64,000 nt of DNA from Alphaproteobacteria bacterium (GTDB taxonomy: Bacteria > Pseudomonadota > Alphaproteobacteria > Micavibrionales > Micavibrionaceae). The position numbers were made by a program, and so were the translations under genes. This document shows positions 18,450 through 26,500 of this stretch, one piece after another (the stretch's first letter is position 1; the number at the start of each line of letters is the position of its first letter). Location of the stretch: the NCBI GenBank assembly GCA_017302165.1, contig JAFLCW010000001.1, forward strand, positions 62,001 to 126,000, given 5' to 3'. The notes under the pieces are model-generated. The model was given only the letters and a program-made list of their open reading frames with translations, was not told the DNA's origin and did not search any database.

Positions 18450-18451
18450 TA

Positions 18452-18757
18452 ATGAATAAAGATAGCTTAGAAGATTTGAAGTTACGCTACATAGAGCTAG
18501 ATAATCTAAGACAAAAAGATTTAACTTCTATTGAAGTACAAGAGGAAATAAGATGGGCTATCTCTACGGTTGCAGGAATTGCCGCAGATTGGAACGAAAA
18601 AGGCTACGCAGAATATTTAAGAGATGTATCTGATTATTTCGGACGCTGGGGCATTTACTCAGCGAGCCAAGAAGTTTACAAGCAAAAATTAGCAGAATTA
18701 TGCACCGAGCTTGAAGATAAAATTCAAAACATGAAAGCTAATTTACCTTATGGCTAG
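18452..18757 (+). CDS. Small acidic protein, candidate immunity protein 1
   Basis: 101 residues; starts two bases after the stop of the toxin-like gene (TAATAATG), a spacing that favours coupled translation. The product is acidic and helical (YAEYLRDVSDYFGRW; KLAELCTELEDKIQ). No family recognised. Size, charge and position immediately after a toxin-like gene are those expected of an immunity protein, but nothing in the sequence proves it. Confidence 0.75.
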   Translation: MNKDSLEDLKLRYIELDNLRQKDLTSIEVQEEIRWAISTVAGIAADWNEKGYAEYLRDVSDYFGRWGIYSASQEVYKQKLAELCTELEDKIQNMKANLPYG

Positions 18758-18788
18758 TCAATTTATAAACGATATAAACTATACTTGA

Positions 18789-19124
18789 ATGAAAACAAAT
18801 TATATAAATATAGTAAAACAGCTTGTTTTAAATCTAGAAAATGCCCTTAAAATAGATATGGGCATTCCAAAGAATAGACACTATTGCTCAGGTAATATGT
18901 TTGGCGCGTATTATGCGATGAGTTCTGTTGAAGAAAAGGAATTTGCGACATGTATCATGAATACAGGTAGTGATCTTGATCCTCTTGAAACAGATCATCC
19001 CAGAAGATCTGAAGAAATAGAAGAATATAAAGATAGATTAAGAGAAGTTATAAATTATTTAAAGACCTACTTACCCGATGCAGAAGAAAATCTAGAGAAA
19101 TCACGATGCAATAATGAAGGATAG
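18789..19124 (+). CDS. Small acidic protein, candidate immunity protein 2
   Basis: 111 residues, acidic, with a helical C-terminus (IEEYKDRLREVINYLKTYL). It follows the first small protein by 31 bases and overlaps the start of the 317-residue gene by 11 bases. It shows no similarity that I can see to the 101-residue protein. A second immunity-type or adaptor role fits the context; no family recognised. Confidence 0.7.
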   Translation: MKTNYINIVKQLVLNLENALKIDMGIPKNRHYCSGNMFGAYYAMSSVEEKEFATCIMNTGSDLDPLETDHPRRSEEIEEYKDRLREVINYLKTYLPDAEENLEKSRCNNEG

Positions 19125-20067
19125 TACTTTTGATTTTGGGCCATGTTATAATCCAATTACTAAAAACGGGTTGCCTGTATTAGGAGCTTGGGAAAAACCA
19201 GCAGAAACATATATAGCTGAAAAATCTGGCCGTCAAAGTTTAACGCCTTTAAATTCATATGTTCCTCTATCGGGCATTGTAAAAGTGAATGGCATCTCTT
19301 TAGATAATACCCATGATATTAATTTTCATTTTGGCTTTCGAGAAGATATTCCCTCACTCATCAGCCAGCAAGATATCGATGTTTGTGTTATCCTTGTTTT
19401 CATTGAAAAATTGTCTGATTTCCCTGATTGCAAGCTAATACAGACACATGAGTATAATTTGTATAGAAAAGAGTGGCCTATTAGATGGCTCGGGTACACA
19501 GATCTGGGAAAAACATTATATACGTGCCAACAATATTTGGACGCCCTCGTTTTTAACCTTTCTGACTTTTTACTTGCTCCTAAAGACACCTTTTTTGAGC
19601 CAGAGTGGTATCCTCATATTTTGGATATGCTAGGAGATATGGAGTATGTAATTGTTAAATCAAAGGTAAAAAGACTAACCCATACAACTCGTATAGTTAT
19701 CAAAGATTTTTTTTTCCAAGAAAACGAAGGGGTTAAAAATGAAAGCTGTCAAAATAATAATTGGCATTTAAAGATTCTAGATACGGCTATTTCATTTGAA
19801 GTTTTGGAGAATCAAGAGAATCTTCAATCTGATCCCATCTCCTCTTTTTTAGATTACAACATTGATGCCTTTACCCAACTTATGCCTGTTTTTGAGAGAT
19901 ATCGGCAGTTGGTAAGCCTCTTTTACGGCCTTACAAAATTAAGAAATGCTGGATATTTGATGCCAGAGGAGATGGTAGAAAATTATAAATTAAAGAAGAA
20001 TTCTTTTACCAACTTAATTTCAGCATCAAATAATGATTTTGATTGTCGTTTATTGCCCTTGTTTTAA
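19114..20067 (+). CDS. Stand-alone paralogue of the C-terminal domain of the 739-residue protein
   Basis: 317 residues. It aligns along its length with residues ~395-739 of the product of 15573-17792: GPCYNPITKNGLPVLGAW at the start, then the QDIDVCVILVF and TLYTCQQYL blocks, and PVFERYRQLVSLFYGL near the end. It lacks the Sel1 repeats. It is the last gene of the five-gene operon. Identity is moderate, so the duplication is old. Function unknown; it probably performs the same binding task as its larger relative. Confidence 0.8.
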   Translation: MKDSTFDFGPCYNPITKNGLPVLGAWEKPAETYIAEKSGRQSLTPLNSYVPLSGIVKVNGISLDNTHDINFHFGFREDIPSLISQQDIDVCVILVFIEKLSDFPDCKLIQTHEYNLYRKEWPIRWLGYTDLGKTLYTCQQYLDALVFNLSDFLLAPKDTFFEPEWYPHILDMLGDMEYVIVKSKVKRLTHTTRIVIKDFFFQENEGVKNESCQNNNWHLKILDTAISFEVLENQENLQSDPISSFLDYNIDAFTQLMPVFERYRQLVSLFYGLTKLRNAGYLMPEEMVENYKLKKNSFTNLISASNNDFDCRLLPLF

Positions 20068-20325
20068 ATTTATATAGAAACAAGCTATGAGGTAACTTTT
20101 GGGGTGACGACCTAGAGCATTTGAGAATCATTCTCTAGATCACGAAAAAGGATATTCCAGATCTATAGAGATAATTTTGAAGACGTTTTGAATGAGACAA
20201 AGAAGTCTAGACATTATCAGTTGTCTGAAGATTAGAGTGTATATCCGCGCATCAGCTTGAGCCCAAAATATTTGGTCATAATATTAGAGCCTTGCTTCTG
20301 GCGATACGATAGCTTTGATCCGTGC
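20068..20325. other. Gap between the toxin-like operon and repeat copy B
   Basis: AT-rich sequence without a convincing gene. Together with repeat copy B and the bases to 20608 it makes a gene-free stretch of 541 bases. I see no promoter or terminator that I would defend. Confidence 0.4.
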
Positions 20326-20510
20326 CCTGATAATTGCCTGTTATTTTTTTACTCCAAATTGGCAGAAGGACAGCTATCCTATGAATTCATTGGGATTTTC
20401 GACAATCTGGTCATTTGGCTCGTTATAAAAACAGAAAAAATCCCTGTTATGTTCCCTGCTAGCAGGGAATCTTGCTAAGAATTGTGCGAGGGTGACTGCG
20501 CACACAGCCA
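20326..20510 (+). repeat. 185-bp dispersed repeat, copy B
   Basis: Second copy of the element at 11745-11928, same orientation, with the same 18-base palindrome TTCCCTGCTAGCAGGGAA at 20452-20469. The two copies lie about 8.6 kb apart. Both are followed downstream by a copy of the 155-residue gene, so the repeat belongs to a larger duplicated architecture. Confidence 0.85.
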
Positions 20511-20608
20511 ACTCGCCACCGGTTTAACACGCAGTGAGAATTTGAATTCTGAAGCCAAGAAAGCCAGCAGGTATTTTTTAAGCTGGCGTAGCAGATGATA
20601 GACAAACC

Positions 20609-21025
20609 TCAAGCGAGCCTTGTGGGCTCCGAAATGGTTTTCTTGCCATTCTCATTCATGGCTTTACCGAGAGTGCGGATGAGATGATAGAGGGATTTGC
20701 GCACCTCGACATCCGGGATATTCATCACCTCCCCTGCCAAACACAGTACAATCTTGTTCACCCCAGCGGGGGGCAGATGCGCCTGAGCGGGCTCATCCAG
20801 AAAATACGCCGCTCCTACCCCCAGAATATGAGAGACCTGTATCAGGCGATCCACGGTCAGACGGTTTGATCCCCGCTCATATTTCTGCAACTGCTGGAAT
20901 GAAATCCCCAGTGCGTCAGCCAGCGCTTTTTGTGAAAGCTGACGCGTTTGACGGAGCACGCGTAATCGATGCCCCAGCCCAGCATTAAAAAGCAGGATCT
21001 TGTTATCATCAGGATGGGGTGTCAT
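20609..21025 (-). CDS. XRE-family transcriptional regulator
   Basis: 138 residues. The helix-turn-helix lies around residues 18-75 (LSQKALADALGISFQQLQKYERG). The C-terminus (DVEVRKSLYHLIRTLGKAM) resembles the tail of the regulator at 7217-7603, so both belong to the same family. It overlaps the upstream 78-residue gene by four bases (ATGA), and is third in a minus-strand operon that begins with the 155-residue gene. It may control this operon or the divergent HTH-sensor/methyltransferase pair. Confidence 0.9.
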   Translation of the reverse strand: MTPHPDDNKILLFNAGLGHRLRVLRQTRQLSQKALADALGISFQQLQKYERGSNRLTVDRLIQVSHILGVGAAYFLDEPAQAHLPPAGVNKIVLCLAGEVMNIPDVEVRKSLYHLIRTLGKAMNENGKKTISEPTRLA

Positions 21026-21258
21026 GACGCATGCTCGCTGGTTTGAGCGTGCTTGAGAGCCATTTCCACCGCGGTTTCTGTATCCTGAAAGGGAACACCG
21101 TCCATCACCTGCCAGAGATGCTTGTCATAGGGTTTGATGTTTCTTAAGGCCAACATGTTCTTGATCAAGCGCACAAACCGAGGCCGATAGGTTCGGGTTG
21201 GATTCCTCAAGGTGATCGTCACGTGACAGGCACGTGTTTGAGAGCGTGTCGGTTTCAT
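21022..21258 (-). CDS. Small protein of unknown function between the 155-residue gene and the XRE gene
   Basis: 78 residues from ATG 21258 (MKPTRSQTR), which lies one base after the stop of the 155-residue gene. A longer frame from 21312 would run inside that gene and is rejected. It ends in a four-base overlap with the XRE gene. The product is basic at its start and has an acidic, helical end (DTETAVEMALKHAQTS). In the other locus the first four codons are kept but the rest is different and short. No family recognised. Confidence 0.65.
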   Translation of the reverse strand: MKPTRSQTRACHVTITLRNPTRTYRPRFVRLIKNMLALRNIKPYDKHLWQVMDGVPFQDTETAVEMALKHAQTSEHAS

Positions 21259-21760
21259 CTTAGGCCGCCTGTCTGATGATCGCCGTTTCGGGAGCGCGCG
21301 GGGCATCCACATATACGTGACGCGGCGGGGGCATATGACGGCGTCTTTGTGTGTCCGTCATGATCTGGGTGTAAAAATCCCAGTAGGTGCGCTTCACCAA
21401 CCGATACGACCCAAACATCCGCGCAAAACCCTGCTCTGCTCGTTTGGTATTCAGGCTCTCGACCCCACCGGGTAATGAAGATGCCTCTAATTTGGCTTGT
21501 TTAAGGGATGTCAGCGCGTCCAGAGCCATCGGGCGCACAAAGGCCACCGCCTCAGACAGGCACTTGGCAGACGTATAGTCCGGCACATAAGCACGATCCC
21601 CCGCTTTTTTGATCTCATCCACGATTTGTTGAGCCAGAACAAGGCCATAGCGACTCTCAAGCACCTCATACAAGGCCAGAAGATCCGCCTCATACCCCTC
21701 ATTCACTTCTCTACACAGTGTACTCATCTTATGTCTCCCCAGATGGTTAAAGTTGATAAA
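21247..21760. repeat. 514-bp duplicated segment, copy 2
   Basis: Partner of 13133-13646; same length, about 97% identical by eye. The duplication includes the whole 155-residue gene and its short upstream leader, but not the flanking HTH-sensor gene, which has diverged far more. Confidence 0.9.
21260..21727 (-). CDS. 155-residue protein of unknown function, copy 2
   Basis: Nearly identical to the product of 13146-13613; the few changes (for example CREVNEG for CAGVNEG, KCLSEA for KFLSEA) are spread out. First gene of an operon with the 78-residue protein and an XRE regulator. Retention of an intact frame in both copies suggests the protein is in use. No domain recognised. Confidence 0.8.
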   Translation of the reverse strand: MSTLCREVNEGYEADLLALYEVLESRYGLVLAQQIVDEIKKAGDRAYVPDYTSAKCLSEAVAFVRPMALDALTSLKQAKLEASSLPGGVESLNTKRAEQGFARMFGSYRLVKRTYWDFYTQIMTDTQRRRHMPPPRHVYVDAPRAPETAIIRQAA

Positions 21761-21847
21761 ATAAATTGATATTTGACTTTGTATCGTATATTTGCTAACA
21801 AAAGGTTAATATTATAGACAAATTCCTTTTTTATTAGACAAAGACAA

Positions 21848-22495
21848 ATGTTTTTTTCGATTTCTCAAATTCGCGCCGCATGCGGGCTATTGGATTGGTC
21901 GGCCTCAGACCTTGCAGAGAAAATTGGTGTCTCTAAACAAATGATGTCCGCTTATTTGGCTGGGAAGTCAGGTGTATCCACACTGAACTTAGAAAAAATT
22001 GCACATATTTTTGATACTGAGGGAATTGAGTTTACCCCCGAAGATGGCGTGAAAAGAAAAAGCCTGAGAACCCAAACCTTTCATGGTCAATCAGGCATGA
22101 TTGCGTTCATGGGTTTGGTTTATAAAGAAGCCAGAGATCACGGAGGAGAATTTTGTGTATCAAATGTAGATGAAACATTGTTTACGGAGAGTTTCGGCAA
22201 AGAAGAAGATGAAATTTATACCAGGCGCATGAGTGAAATTAAGGGTCAATATAGTTTTAAAGTTCTCATCAAAGAGGGCGATACAAATTTTGTTGCCTCT
22301 GAATATGCGGAATATCGCTGGATACCAAAAGAGCAGTTTCAAAATGTACCTTTTTACGTCTTTGGGAAAAGTTTAGCCTTTCTTATTTTTGGTGAACAAA
22401 CAACTATCCATATCATTCATAACGCAGACATCGCAGACGCACAGCGAACTCAGTTTAACCTAGCATGGGAAAACGCAAAAATACCTCATGCTTAA
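21848..22495 (+). CDS. HTH regulator with C-terminal sensor-like domain, partner of the EgtD-like gene
   Basis: 215 residues. An XRE-type helix-turn-helix lies at about residues 3-60 (QIRAACGLLDWSASDLAEKIGVSKQMM). The C-terminal domain matches that of the protein at 13747-14415 block for block: TFHGQSGMIAFMG, GGEFCVSN, RRMSEIKGQYSFKVLIKEGD, EYRWIPKEQF, PFYVFGKSLAFLIFGE and FNLAWEN. Its last codons overlap the start of the methyltransferase gene by eight bases, so the two are coupled. By analogy with TrmB-like regulators the C-terminal domain could bind a small molecule; this is inference. Confidence 0.85.
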   Translation: MFFSISQIRAACGLLDWSASDLAEKIGVSKQMMSAYLAGKSGVSTLNLEKIAHIFDTEGIEFTPEDGVKRKSLRTQTFHGQSGMIAFMGLVYKEARDHGGEFCVSNVDETLFTESFGKEEDEIYTRRMSEIKGQYSFKVLIKEGDTNFVASEYAEYRWIPKEQFQNVPFYVFGKSLAFLIFGEQTTIHIIHNADIADAQRTQFNLAWENAKIPHA

Positions 22496-23498
22496 AATAT
22501 TTCCTCATATTGCCTCTGAAAATCTCTTTGAAGACGATGTCATAAATTGGTTTCAAAGAAAACTGCACGGACATATGGGTAAGTGGCAGTATATTGCACC
22601 AAAATTTAAGGGCGATCCATGTCGAGGGAATGAGCTGTGGGATATTTGGGAAAAACAATCCAGTTCATCTAATATGCTCAATCGTCAAAAGCAGATTATA
22701 TACGAAAATGCAAATGCAATGGCTCGCCTATCAGGAAGCCGGCAAACTATGATTGATCTTGGGCCAGGCGCGACGCATGCTGTTAACAGTAACACATTGC
22801 CTATTATCCAAGCATTTAAAGGACAAATAAAAAAATATATATCAATCGATATGGATAATTTTTTTGCGCGCGAGTCAGCAAAATACGTTAATAGATTGAT
22901 AAAAAATATTGAATGTATTGGTTATGGAGCAGATTTTACTAAACCTATATCCGGTTTAAAAACCGAAGGTAAGGTTATTGGTTTACTCAATGGTGGAACG
23001 ATCGGTAACTTTGAGTCTCCACCAAATACAAAAGATGCCATCTCCTCAATGGCTGAGAGAATATCAGAACTAAAATATAACTTACCTACAAAAACTATTC
23101 TGTTTATTAGCCTTGAATCCACCCAAGACGCAGAAACGTTATATTCAGATTACGATCACCCTGCTCATGCCGCATACGAAATCAACGTTATGCACGCGAT
23201 CAAACGTGATTTAATTCCTCATGAAGAAGGTTTCAATCCCTATGCATGGAAGTATGCTATGAAATGGTGGCCTGAGGCGTATCAATTTTGTCACATCGCA
23301 GAAGCTACAGAAAACCAATATTTCCAAATAAAAGAAAAAAATTTTAGAATTTTTAAAGGTGATCAATTTGTTGTCGATAATTCTTTCAAATTTCCCGTTT
23401 TAGCTATGCAGCGTGCTGTTCAGCTTGCAAACGCATCATATCTGAAGCCTTTCTTCGATAATGATAGCTGTATGGTAATACATGCTATTATGTTCTAA
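22488..23498 (+). CDS. EgtD-like SAM-dependent methyltransferase (Methyltransf_33 type)
   Basis: 336 residues. The SAM-binding glycine motif IDLGPG is at 89-94, an acidic residue D121 follows the second strand (YISIDMD), and the family signature GGTIGNF is at 169-175. EgtD itself trimethylates histidine in ergothioneine synthesis; relatives of this family modify other amino acids or peptides. No ergothioneine partner gene (EgtB-like) is present here, and the sequence differs enough in length and C-terminus that the substrate should be left open. Coupled to the HTH-sensor gene; convergent with the TpsA gene 19 bases away. Confidence 0.85.
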   Translation: MLKIFPHIASENLFEDDVINWFQRKLHGHMGKWQYIAPKFKGDPCRGNELWDIWEKQSSSSNMLNRQKQIIYENANAMARLSGSRQTMIDLGPGATHAVNSNTLPIIQAFKGQIKKYISIDMDNFFARESAKYVNRLIKNIECIGYGADFTKPISGLKTEGKVIGLLNGGTIGNFESPPNTKDAISSMAERISELKYNLPTKTILFISLESTQDAETLYSDYDHPAHAAYEINVMHAIKRDLIPHEEGFNPYAWKYAMKWWPEAYQFCHIAEATENQYFQIKEKNFRIFKGDQFVVDNSFKFPVLAMQRAVQLANASYLKPFFDNDSCMVIHAIMF

Positions 23499-23517
23499 TG
23501 CTCTGTTCGAGAAAGGT

Positions 23518-26500
23518 TTAAAGATTAAAAAGTCTTTTAACAGTTTCAGTAATTGCAATCAGTGATGAGAATCTTCCACTTCGTACTTCATTCGCATCTG
23601 CATCTGAAATAAAGACAAAGGTGTTTTGTATGTTTGATTGATTGGTATCATTTGTGAAGCCCGGAGTGGTGCCTGAAAAATTGCTTTGTGAGGCACCCGT
23701 CAGAGGGTTTTGGGTTTGGAAAGAGGCCACAGGCGGAGATAATGTCTGAATATAGGTATTGGGCAGTTGATTAACCGAATCAACTGTCAGAACACCCGGA
23801 ATATATGTCGAAATGAGATAATTGAGTGCTGTGCCGCCGGATGCTTCGATAGCATATGTGCCTGCTGGTGATGTGACATCTGCGACGGACGAAATAAGAA
23901 CCCCTGTCAGCACAGAATTATTTTCCCCATTTTTAAGGCCGGAGAGCACATATTCAAAATTCGGATTAGGAGTTGAAGCCGGTCTTCGGGCATCCTGAAC
24001 CGTCAGAACAAGCGGTGCCTTGTTTATAGTGACGGATCCATTGGTTGATGTCAAAAGTGCATAATTATTATCAACTAACGAGGCTATACTCACAACATGA
24101 GACGTCCCTGCATTTGAAGTTGATAATAATGTAGGTGAGGTCAATGTCAGTGAATCCAGACCCGAAGGTAAATCGCCATTCACGAGATTAGTCCAAGTCA
24201 GGTCACTCGCGGTTAATTGTGGCGTTGCGCTCCCGTATATCTGGGTGTGTGATCCAACGACTGCCGTAACATTACGTTTAGTGAGCGATAGAGTACCCGC
24301 TGTATGGCTGGTCAGGTTATAATTATTATCCAGAAAAGAGGTTATCCCGATTGATTCGGTAGTCCCCACATTGACCGTGGCCGCCAGAGAGGGCGCCGCG
24401 AAGACCACACTGTCCAGAACACTCCCTGTTTCACTATTCGCCAGATTGTTCCAGACCACATCACCTAAAGCCCAAGTCGGGTTTGCGTCCCCGTAAGTCC
24501 GTGATTTATTGCCGATTGTAGCGGTGATATCCCGTTTATTGATCGATAAGGTTCCCGCCGTATGGCTAGTCAGGTTATAATTATTATCAAGAAAAGAGGT
24601 TATCCCGATGGATTGGGTCGTCCCCACATTAGCCGTGGCCGCCAGAGAGGGAGATGTGAAAACCACGCTATCCAGAACGCTTCCCGTTTCACTATTCGCT
24701 AGATTGCTCCAGACCACATCACCCCAGACCCAAGTCGGGTTTGTATCTCCGTAAGCGCGGGATTTGTTATTCACGCTCGCTGTGATATTTCGTTTATTAA
24801 TCACCAAATTCGTAGTTGGTGAATTCGTAACATTATAATTACTGGCTGAAAACGTCGCACTGACCCCACCTGTATATGTGCCGACATTTGATGCGGTGGT
24901 AATGACACCATAATTGGCCGTAGGCGTGACAACACTCCCTAGATCCCCATTGACCAAACCCGTAAAATTAAAATTTGCTGAGCTGACGGTAGGATTTGTA
25001 TCTCCATAAACACGGCTTAATCCGCCCGTCCACGACGCGGTGATATTTCGCTGAGTAATATTCAACGTGCCAACTGGCGGTGTAATAGAATAGTTCAATA
25101 GTAAATTACCGCCCCCACTCCAAGACGGGGTAATATTATATGATCCAACACCTGTGGCCGTTGTCACAGACCCATAATCAACGGTAAAGTTAGGATTATA
25201 ACCGCCGATTGTTTCAGAATTAGCAAATCCCGTATAATTGAGTGCCGTATAAGACGGGGTTGGGTTGGCATCTCCATAAATTTTGGAGAGCGGCGCAACC
25301 CATGTTGCGGTCAAGGGGCGTGCGGTAATCGATAAGAAACTGGGGTCCAGAAGATAATATGTGTAAAAATTATCTGAGCCGCCCGTTAAGCTAATGGCGT
25401 GCTGAGTACCCCCAACGGCGGTTGCGGTTGCACTTCCCGCCACACTAGCCGTCGGTAGGACATCAAGGACAGATGAATTATCGGCACCCTGAAACCCGTT
25501 ATAGGTAAACAAGGATTGGAGTGTCGCATTATCAGGATTGGCATCACCATAAAGCCGAGACGTATTAACCGATATATTTAAAATATTGGGCACATATTCA
25601 TACAGCAATCCGTTACCTGCTCCCGGAATGGCACCACACACCCCGGCATAAATACAGTTATTGATCTGGAAATCACTGGTGATACCGCCGAGCGTATTCA
25701 ATATGGGGTGATCAGAATAGACAAGCCAGCGACCCGACGCTGTATTAAGTGCCCCCGCACCAAAATTATTGATAAAATCTTTCCCTGAGGCCAGAGTAAG
25801 CGGCGTTCCAGTTCCCGAAGCCGTTAACGCACCATTGAGGATAATAGAAGATGTCTGTTCAATATTGCGGGCAAAAATAGTACCTGCTGTAATTGTATTC
25901 AGGACAATATTACCACTGGTGCGTTGCGTTTTTCCTGTGCCATCTTCAAGACGAATATTGACGTTGCCTGTACCTGCATTAATGGTGGTTCCTGTTGCCA
26001 TAGTGATCGTCGCCGCCCCGGCATCACGCTGGGCGTTCACGACACCGGCCGATAAATCCTCGTTCGCCCAAAGGTTCAAATCACCATTATCCGTTGTGAT
26101 GTTGGCATTGACCAAAATTGAACGCCCCGCCTGAAGGGTGAGGTTCCCCGCATTACCGCTGGGGTTATTCGCAATAACATCATTATCGACAATAATATCG
26201 TTATTTGCCTGAAGAATGACATTCTGCGGTGTATTCAAAAGAGCCGTGATGTTCGCAGGTGTAATACCAATGGTGTTAGAGGAAAGCGTGGCAAAGGCAT
26301 TCCCATTGGTCACAGGATTACTATTACCCCGGAAAATAAACACCCCGCCCGAACCATTATAAACATTCCCATTTTCGGCGCCGCTACCATTACCGCCATC
26401 TAATCCCGGTAACGCTGATACTAACGTACCATTATTCATATCGATAGCGGCACCCATAAAATCAAAACTATTAATAACACTGGACGTATTGATATTCTTG

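Noticed and set aside
20257-20478. 73-codon plus-strand frame across repeat copy B
   Set aside because: The equivalent frame is not kept through copy A, and its start lies outside the repeat; treated as non-coding repeat.
22488-23498. Calling the methyltransferase EgtD and the locus an ergothioneine pathway
   Set aside because: The family motifs fit, but no EgtB-like gene is present and the regulator partner suggests another substrate.
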